Positions 5,535 through 10,950 of a DNA stretch of 10,950 nt are shown here, one piece after another. Below the pieces are notes generated by a model. It saw only the letters and a program-made list of their open reading frames with translations, was not told where the DNA came from and did not search any database. Origin of the DNA: Planctomycetia bacterium (GTDB taxonomy: Bacteria; Planctomycetota; Planctomycetia; Pirellulales; UBA1268). The position numbers and the translations under genes are program-made. Numbering within the stretch: the stretch's first letter is position 1; each line of letters opens with the position of its first letter. The stretch covers positions 1 to 10,950 of the forward strand of contig RGVT01000062.1 of the NCBI GenBank assembly GCA_010027105.1. Direction: 5' to 3'.

Positions 5535-7079
5535 ATGACGCGCGCGGTCAACATCATCGGTGCCGGGCCGGGAGGCCTGGCGTCGGCCATGCTTCTCGCC
5601 CGGGCCGGGCTGCGGGTGCGGGTGCTGGAGCGGCTTCCCGTGCCAGGCGGTCGCACGAGCACGCTCACGTCGCCCGAGGGCTTCCGGTTCGACCTCGGCC
5701 CCACGTTCTTCCTCTACCCGCGCGTGCTGGCGGACATCTTCGCGGCCTGCGGCTACGACCTCCGCGACGAGGTCGAGATGGTGCGGCTCGACCCGCAGTA
5801 TCGGCTCGTGTTCGGGGCCGGCGGCGAACTGCTCGCCACGCCCGACGTCGCCCGGATGGAGGCCGAGGTGTCGCGGCTCTCGCCGGCCGACCGCGGGGCG
5901 TTCACGCGGTTCATGGCGGCCAACCGTGAGAAGTTCTCCCGCTTCGCCCCCTTCCTCGAGCAGCCGTTCGAGAGCTGGATCGACCTGGCGACGCCCGACC
6001 TGCTCAAACTGATGCCGCTCCTCAAGCCCTGGAAGAGCCTCGACGCGGAACTCGGATCGTTCTTCAGCGACGAGCGGGTGCGTCTGGCGTTCACGTTCCA
6101 GTCGAAATACCTGGGGATGTCGCCGTTCCGCTGCCCGAGCCTGTTTTCGATCCTCTCGTTCCTGGAATACGAGCACGGCGTCTACCATCCGGTCGGCGGC
6201 TGCGGGGCCGTGTCGGCGGCGATGGCGCGGATCGCCCGGGAGATGGGCGTCGAGATCCGCTACGGCGAGCCGGTCGAATCGCTCGAATTCTCCGGCCGTC
6301 GCGTGACGGCGGCCCGCACCGCGCAGGCCGCCTACCCCGCCGACGCCACGGTGTTCAACGCCGACTTCGCCCGCGGCATGACGCGGCTGGTCCCCGACCA
6401 TCTCCGCCGGCGGTGGAACGACCGGAAGATCGCCGCCACGCGGTTCTCGTGCTCCACGTTCATGCTCTACCTCGGCATCGACGGCCGCTACGACGAGGTG
6501 CCGCACCACACCATCTATCTCGCGGAAAACTACCGGGAGAACCTCGCCGACATCGAGACCCGCCGCGTGCTCTCCCGCGACCCGTCGATGTACGTGCAGA
6601 ACGCCGGGGTGACCGACCCCACGCTCGCCCCCATCGGGTCGAGCACGCTCTACCTCCTGATCCCCGTGACGCACCGCCACCCCAACGTCGACTGGCGACG
6701 CGAGGCCCCGCGCTACCGCGAGGTGGCCCTCGACCAGCTCGAGCGGATCGGCATCCACGGGGTGCGCGATCGCATCCGCCACGAGCGGATGATCACGCCC
6801 GACCACTGGCAGGACGACTACGAGATCTACCGCGGCGCCACGTTCAACCTCGCGCACGACCTCGGCCAGATGCTCCACAAGCGGCCGCACAACAGGTTCG
6901 AGGACCTCGACGGCGTCTACCTCGTCGGGGGCGGGACGCACCCCGGGAGCGGCCTGCCGGTGATCTACTCGTCGGCCCGGATCACCACCGACCTGCTCCT
7001 CGACGACCTCGGGATTCCGCGCGACGGCCCGGAACAGAGCCCCGCCCGGGCCCCGCGCCCGCACCACGCCGCCGCCGTC
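5535..7079 (+). CDS. crtN: CrtN-type diapophytoene/squalene desaturase (CrtI family)
   Basis: The 515-aa product is an FAD-dependent CrtI-family carotenoid desaturase. The N-terminal Rossmann motif is GAGPGG (9-14), with E32 ending the second strand, and the early substrate-side motif FDLGPTFFLYP follows. The C-terminal family signature GTHPGSGLPVIYSSARI spans about 467-483. In a cluster with a CrtQ-like glycosyltransferase and a second CrtI paralog this fits CrtN, which introduces double bases of unsaturation stepwise into a C30 backbone (dehydrosqualene, or squalene in the planctomycete route) to give diapolycopene-type chromophores. It should act at the inner membrane. It is first in the operon, 40 nt before the next gene. 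The last 20 residues are a Pro/Arg/His tail. The coordinates exclude the TGA at 7080-7082. CrtI acting on C40 substrates is the main alternative; sequence alone does not settle chain length. Confidence 0.85.
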
Positions 7080-7109
7080 TGACCCGGAAAACGAACCGTT
7101 TCGCAGCCG

Positions 7110-7117
7110 AAGGAAGG
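7110..7117 (+). promoter_or_regulatory. Strong ribosome binding site of the second crt gene
   Basis: AAGGAAGG lies 5 nt before the ATG at 7123, in the 40-nt gap after crtN. It is the strongest Shine-Dalgarno in the window and fixes the start of the crtP-like gene. Confidence 0.7.
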
Positions 7118-7122
7118 CAGTC

Positions 7123-8697
7123 ATGAACACGTCGCGGCAGCGCGGAGGCACGGGGCACGACAGGGTGGTCGTTGTGGGAGGCGGCCTCGGCGGCCTGGCC
7201 GCGGCCTGCACGCTCGCCGCCCGGGGCTACGCCGTGACGCTCTGCGAGCGCAACGCCTGGGTCGGGGGGAAGGCGGCGGTGCTCACCGAACGGGGCTTTC
7301 GGTTCGACATGGGGCCCACGATCCTCACGATCCCCGGCGTGCTCAAGCGGATCTTCGCGGAAGCCGGCCGTGACCTCGCCTCGGCGCTCGACCTCGTGCC
7401 GCTCGACCCGCAGTGGCGGAGCTTCTTCTCCGACGGCACCACGCTCGACCTCGTGGCCGACGTGGCCGAGATGCGGCGCATCCTCGACGGCTACGCCCCG
7501 GGCAGCGGCTCCGGTTCCGGCTACGCGCGATTCATGGAACTCGCCGAGCGGCTCCACCGGCTCTCCAACGACTTCTTCTTCTGGCGGAACGTCGGCGGCA
7601 TGAAGGACATGTTCGACCCCCGCCGCAGCATGACGCTCTCGGTCTTCAGGGAGGTGATGGGGATGCGGCCGGGCCACAGCGTCGCCGGCACGGTGCGGGC
7701 CTTCGTCCCCGACGAGCGGGCCGCGCAGATGCTCGACCACTTCACGCAGTACGTGGGCAGCGCCCCGGACGCCTCGCCCGCCGTGCTCTGCGGCATCGCC
7801 CACATGCAGGCGCACGACGGCGTCTGGTATCCCCGCGGGGGCACCGGCGCCGTGCCCCGGGCGCTCGCCGGCCTGGCGGTCGACCTGGGCGTCGAGATCC
7901 GCACCCGCACGCCGATCCGGCGGGTGGTCGTCGAAGGGGGCCGGGCCCGCGGCGTGGAGACCGCGCGGGGCGACTTCATCCCGGCCGGCGCGGTCGTGAG
8001 CAACTCCGACAGCGTCCGCACCCACCGCGAGCTCGTCGACGGGTCGGCCCGGGCGCGGTTCCTGCGGCGACGGAAGTACGAGCCGGCCTGCTCGGGTGTG
8101 GTGCTCTACCTCGGCCTCGACCGCCGCTACGAGCAGCTCATCCACCACAACTTCGTCTTCTCCGAGGATCCGCACGAGGAGTTCGAGACGATCTACCGCA
8201 AGGGCGAGCCCGCCCCGGACCCCACCTGCTACGTCTGCGCGCCGGCCGTGACCGAGCCCGAGGTGGCACCGGCGGGAGGCGAGGCGCTCTACGTGCTCGT
8301 GCACACGCCCTACCTCCGGCCGCACCACGACTGGTCGCGGATGCTGCCCGCGTATCGCGACCGGATCATCGACAAGCTCGAACGGACGGCCGGCCTCGAG
8401 AACCTCGAGCGGCACATCGTGTGCGAGCGGGCGCTGACGCCGCAGGACATCAACGACCGCTACCACGTGCTCGACGGCGCGATCTACGGCCTCGCCAGCC
8501 ACGGCCGGTTCTTCGGCGCCTTCAAGCCGGCGAACCGCTCGCCCGACGTGGAGGGGCTGTACCTCGCCGGCGGCTCGGCGCACCCCGGCCCGGGCATGCC
8601 GATGGTGCTGATGTCGGGCTGGATCGCCGCCGACTGCGTCGACCAGGACAAACTCGTCGACCACGCGGGCGACCGGTGCGTCCCCTGCGCCGTGTGA
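7123..8697 (+). CDS. crtP: CrtP-type diapocarotenoid oxygenase (CrtI family)
   Basis: 524 aa, the second CrtI-family flavoprotein of the operon. It has GGGLGG (19-24) for FAD, then VGGKAAVLTERGFRFDMGP, the segment typical of the family near 47-65, and a C-terminal block GGSAHPGPGMPMVLMSG (about 483-499). That block differs from the THPGSGLPV of its neighbour and resembles the oxygenase/desaturase branch that includes staphylococcal CrtP, which oxidises the terminal methyl group of a diapocarotene to an aldehyde. A following aldehyde dehydrogenase would make the acid, but none is encoded here. Its stop overlaps the acyltransferase start. Alternatives are a second desaturase (CrtN-b) or a CrtD-like enzyme. 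Family membership is sure; the exact reaction is inferred from context. Confidence 0.75.
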   Translation: MNTSRQRGGTGHDRVVVVGGGLGGLAAACTLAARGYAVTLCERNAWVGGKAAVLTERGFRFDMGPTILTIPGVLKRIFAEAGRDLASALDLVPLDPQWRSFFSDGTTLDLVADVAEMRRILDGYAPGSGSGSGYARFMELAERLHRLSNDFFFWRNVGGMKDMFDPRRSMTLSVFREVMGMRPGHSVAGTVRAFVPDERAAQMLDHFTQYVGSAPDASPAVLCGIAHMQAHDGVWYPRGGTGAVPRALAGLAVDLGVEIRTRTPIRRVVVEGGRARGVETARGDFIPAGAVVSNSDSVRTHRELVDGSARARFLRRRKYEPACSGVVLYLGLDRRYEQLIHHNFVFSEDPHEEFETIYRKGEPAPDPTCYVCAPAVTEPEVAPAGGEALYVLVHTPYLRPHHDWSRMLPAYRDRIIDKLERTAGLENLERHIVCERALTPQDINDRYHVLDGAIYGLASHGRFFGAFKPANRSPDVEGLYLAGGSAHPGPGMPMVLMSGWIAADCVDQDKLVDHAGDRCVPCAV

Positions 8698-9515
8698 CCG
8701 GAACGGGTCCCTTGCACGAGCACGACCTGCCGCCGTTCTCGCGTCCGATCCACGGCTGGTTCATGTTCTACGTGCGGCGTTATCTCCGCCGCCACTTCCA
8801 CGCCGTCCGGCTGCTGCGCGGCGATTCGCCCGTGCCGGATCGGCCCGACATCACCGGCCAGCCGGTCATCTTCTACACGAATCATCCGAGCTGGTGGGAT
8901 CCGCTCGTGTTCCTCCTCGTCGGCGAGGCCCTCTATCCCGACCGGATGAACTACGGGCCGATCGACGCCGGTGCGCTCGGCAAGTATCGATTCATGGAGC
9001 GGATCGGCTTCATCGGGATCGAGCCCGGCACGTGGCGCGGCTCGGCCCGGTTCCTGCGGATGGCGAAGGCGGCGGCCACGCGCCCGGACGTGATCTTCTG
9101 GATCACGTCGCAGGGGGAGTTCGTCGATCCCCGCGAGCGGCCGGTGTGCATTCGCCCCGGCGTGGCCCACGCGATCGAGAGTCGTTCCGGCGGGCTCGTC
9201 GTTCCCTGCGCGGTGGAGTACCCGTTCTGGACCGAACGCCTGCCCGAGGCGCTCGTCGCCTTCGGGCCCGCGATCCGCGCCGCGGGGGCCGACGGGCGGT
9301 CGGCCGAGGAGTGGGAATCCGTTCTCGCCGGCGCCCTCGAGGCCACGCAGGACAGGCTCTCCGCCGCGGCCCGTCGTCGCGATCCGGCCGCCTTCCGCAC
9401 GCTGCTCGCCGGACGCGTCGGCGTCGGCGGCGTCTACGACCTCATCCGGCGCACGGGCGCCTGGTGCCGTGGCGAGCGATTCGACGCCTCGCATGGCGGT
9501 GAGGCGGACCGATGA
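8694..9515 (+). CDS. PlsC-superfamily acyltransferase, probable carotenoid glycoside acylase
   Basis: 273 aa, single LPLAT/PlsC domain. NHPSWWD gives the HX4D site (H64, D69). FIGIEPGTWRGSARFL (106-121) is the second block. The third block reads TSQGEFVDPRERP (138-150), with Gln-Gly in place of the usual Glu-Gly. VVPCAVEYPF forms the fourth. It should transfer a fatty acyl group from CoA or ACP to a hydroxyl at the membrane face. Lying between crtP and the CrtQ-like transferase, with overlaps on both sides, it most likely esterifies the sugar of the carotenoid glycoside, the job of CrtO in Staphylococcus, which is a different family. The GTG start overlaps the crtP stop as GTGA. A TTG at 8712 in the same frame (267 aa) is an alternative start. 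No signal peptide is seen. Confidence 0.8.
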   Translation: MTGTGPLHEHDLPPFSRPIHGWFMFYVRRYLRRHFHAVRLLRGDSPVPDRPDITGQPVIFYTNHPSWWDPLVFLLVGEALYPDRMNYGPIDAGALGKYRFMERIGFIGIEPGTWRGSARFLRMAKAAATRPDVIFWITSQGEFVDPRERPVCIRPGVAHAIESRSGGLVVPCAVEYPFWTERLPEALVAFGPAIRAAGADGRSAEEWESVLAGALEATQDRLSAAARRRDPAAFRTLLAGRVGVGGVYDLIRRTGAWCRGERFDASHGGEADR

Positions 9516-10666
9516 GCCCGGTCGCCGTGGGGCTGCTCGCCGTCGTGGCATGCGCGTGTGCGATGCTGCCGGCCGCGATCACGCTCGCGAACCTCCGCCA
9601 CTTCCGCCCGGCGCCCCCCGTGCCGTCCGGCGGCCCGCCACGCCGGGTGTCGGTGCTCGCGCCCGCCCGCAACGAGGCCGCGGCGATCGAGCGGCTCGCC
9701 CGCGACGTGCTCGCGAGCCGCGGCGTCGATCTCGAACTGGTGGTGCTCGACGACGACTCGACCGACGGCACGGCCGCGGCAGTGGAGCGGCTGGCCGAGG
9801 GCGATGGGCGAGTGCGGCTCGTGCATGGTGCTCCACTGCCCGCCGGCTGGTGCGGGAAGCAGCACGCCTGCTGGCAGCTCTCGCGCGCGGCGGCCCATGA
9901 CACCTGGGTGTTTCTCGACGTCGACGTCACCCCGCGGCCAGACGCCGTCGCCCGCTCCCTCGCGTGCCTCGACGCCTCCGGCGCGGCGCTCGTGAGCGGG
10001 TTTCCGCGGCAGATGACCGGCTCGTTCCTGGAGTGGCTGCTGCTGCCGCTCATCCACTTCGTGCTGCTCGGCTTCCTGCCGCTCGCCCGCAGCCGGCGCG
10101 ACGGCTCGCCCGGACTCGCCGCCGGCTGCGGCCAGTGGTTCGTGACCACGCGGGCCGCCTACGAGCGGGCGGGGGGGCACGCGGCGATCAGGGCGTCGCT
10201 CCACGACGGCATCATGCTGCCGCGGGCCTACCGCCGTGCGGGCCTCGCGACCGACGTGTTCGACGCCTCCGACATCGCCTCCTGCCGGATGTACGCCAGC
10301 AGCCTCGACGCGTGGCGCGGCCTCGCCAAGAACGCCACCGAGGGGATCGGTGCCCCGGCCACGATCCTCCCGTTCACGGTCCTGCTCGCGGCCGGCCAGA
10401 TCCTCCCCTTCGCCCTCGTGGCCGCCGGGCTCGTGACGGACCGCCGAGACTGGCCGGCGTGGGCATTCGCCGTCGCGTGGATCGCCTGCGGGCTCGCCCT
10501 GGTGCCGCGGCTCGTCGAGGCGACGCGGTTCGGGCAGAGCCTCACGAGCGCCTTCGCCCAGCCCGTCGCGATCGCCGTGTTCCTCGCGATCCAATGGTAC
10601 GCGCTGGCCCGCAGGCTCCTCGGCCTCAAGACGAGCTGGCGCGGCCGCAGCCTCGCGCCGCAGTGA
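9512..10666 (+). CDS. crtQ: CrtQ-type membrane glycosyltransferase (family GT2)
   Basis: 384 aa. An N-terminal hydrophobic segment (about 3-26) anchors a GT-A domain with APARNE (50-55), DDDSTDGT (80-87) and the metal-binding DVDV (136-139). GWCGKQHACWQ (112-122) is the block conserved in CrtQ-like carotenoid glycosyltransferases. The acceptor-side region contains LHDGIMLPRAYRRAG, then SCRMY and LAKNATEG, and about three membrane spans follow between 282 and 368. It probably adds a sugar from a nucleotide donor to the carboxyl or hydroxyl end of the C30 carotenoid. The ATG overlaps the upstream stop as ATGA, so translation is coupled. The usual acidic residue of the third GT2 block is HDG here, which appears to be a feature of this subfamily. 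A hopanoid-linked glycosyltransferase is the main alternative. Confidence 0.8.
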   Translation: MSPVAVGLLAVVACACAMLPAAITLANLRHFRPAPPVPSGGPPRRVSVLAPARNEAAAIERLARDVLASRGVDLELVVLDDDSTDGTAAAVERLAEGDGRVRLVHGAPLPAGWCGKQHACWQLSRAAAHDTWVFLDVDVTPRPDAVARSLACLDASGAALVSGFPRQMTGSFLEWLLLPLIHFVLLGFLPLARSRRDGSPGLAAGCGQWFVTTRAAYERAGGHAAIRASLHDGIMLPRAYRRAGLATDVFDASDIASCRMYASSLDAWRGLAKNATEGIGAPATILPFTVLLAAGQILPFALVAAGLVTDRRDWPAWAFAVAWIACGLALVPRLVEATRFGQSLTSAFAQPVAIAVFLAIQWYALARRLLGLKTSWRGRSLAPQ

Positions 10667-10676
10667 CTCGTCGGCC

Positions 10677-10703
10677 GTGCCCCACCGGTGCCCGGTGCGG
10701 CAC
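10677..10703. terminator. Possible bidirectional terminator hairpin between convergent genes
   Basis: GTGCCCCACCG (10677-10687) and CGGTGCGGCAC (10693-10703) pair at 10 of 11 positions, with one C-C mismatch, around a 5-nt loop. It sits in the 43-bp gap between two convergent stops, where a shared terminator is expected. No T-run follows on either strand, so it would work as a stem alone, or with Rho. Confidence 0.5.
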
Positions 10704-10709
10704 GAACGC

Positions 10710-10950
10710 TCACGTCGCGGCGGCGCGGCTGAGGCGGTCGCGGACGGCCCGCCAGGCGTCGGTGTCGGGGAGAGGATCGGCCACGATCGCGGCGAGGTCG
10801 CGTTTGTCGAGGGCGTGGAGCGTCGCGTACAGCACCGCGGCGTAGGCGTCGGGATCGGCGGGCATCGGCACGATCACGAGATCGCGGTTCGCCGCCAGCC
10901 GCCGTGCGTCGGGGGCGTCCGCGGCGCTCGTCAGCCAGCCCACCCGCGCC
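10710..10950 (-). CDS. C-terminal end of a probable Sua5/TsaC-type threonylcarbamoyl-AMP synthase (partial)
   Basis: Only the last 79 or so residues lie in the window; the frame stays open through the right edge (reading ARVGWLTS), so the gene continues and its start is not visible. The GTG at 10943 is not taken as a start. The tail YAAVLYATLHALDKRD, then AAIVADPLPDTDAW and VRDRLSRAA, matches the pattern of the C-terminal Sua5 domain (a Ltx-type LYxxLxxLD helix, an IxVxxPP strand, and a final DRLRRAA). Sua5/TsaC makes threonylcarbamoyl-AMP for the t6A37 modification of ANN-decoding tRNAs. The YrdC catalytic domain is out of view, so this is inference from a short tail. It is convergent with the crt operon. 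Confidence 0.55.
   Translation of the reverse strand, partial: ARVGWLTSAADAPDARRLAANRDLVIVPMPADPDAYAAVLYATLHALDKRDLAAIVADPLPDTDAWRAVRDRLSRAAAT

Noticed and set aside
4863..7211. A 782-codon minus-strand open frame opposite the YAP protein and crtN
   Set aside because: Low-complexity Arg/Val/Glu/His composition, no motifs, and it covers the convincing crtN gene and its promoter. It is a shadow of codon bias.
6982..8664. A 560-codon minus-strand open frame opposite crtP
   Set aside because: It is the antisense of a well-supported flavoprotein gene. The translation has no recognisable domain and no start context.
7413..8693. Upstream extension of the acyltransferase frame through the whole of crtP
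   Set aside because: The extended part is an Arg-rich out-of-frame reading of crtP. The acyltransferase similarity begins after the crtP stop, and GTG at 8694 gives a normal coupled start.

Overview
The window is very GC-rich, and the gene content points to a planctomycete, probably of the Pirellulales type. The evidence is a C30-carotenoid-like crt operon, a secreted Tyr-Ala-Pro repeat protein of a kind common in that group, a ruvC-ruvA pair without ruvB, and weak or missing Shine-Dalgarno sites at several starts. The taxonomic call is inference; there is no rRNA or marker protein here to fix it.

Layout. Positions 1-203 hold no gene, only a dispersed repeat and degenerate copies of it. Positions 204-1401 (minus strand) encode RuvA and RuvC, transcribed ruvC then ruvA. 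Positions 1402-1930 are a gene-free island packed with perfect hairpins. It holds a second, direct-orientation copy of the 60-bp repeat seen at the left edge, a tandem pair of 29-bp REP-like palindromes, and a 36-bp copy of the 3' end of the neighbouring tRNA. An intact tRNA-Arg(ACG) follows at 1931-2004 (minus), with its own promoter. Positions 2093-4771 (minus) encode an 892-aa fusion: an LplT-like MFS transporter, a PlsC acyltransferase, and what looks like the worn-down remnant of an Aas-type AMP-binding domain.

From 4971 rightwards the genes run on the plus strand. First is a secreted YAP-repeat protein with its own promoter and a strong ribosome site. Then comes a four-gene operon (5535-10666) behind a good sigma70-type promoter (TTGACC-16-TATAGT): a CrtN-type desaturase, a CrtP-type second CrtI-family enzyme, a PlsC-superfamily acyltransferase and a CrtQ-type membrane glycosyltransferase. 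The last three are tightly coupled through GTGA and ATGA overlaps. The simplest reading is desaturation of a C30 chain, oxidation of its end, glycosylation, then acylation, giving a membrane carotenoid glycoside ester. The C30 synthase (HpnCDE or CrtM) and the aldehyde dehydrogenase that such a pathway would need are not in the window. The operon ends at a hairpin shared with a convergent gene at the right edge, the C-terminal end of a probable Sua5/TsaC-type tRNA-modification enzyme.

The less ordinary parts are the decayed third domain of the MFS-PlsC fusion, the tRNA 3'-end duplication in a hairpin island, and the acyltransferase with a non-canonical TSQGEF motif that may do the job of CrtO.
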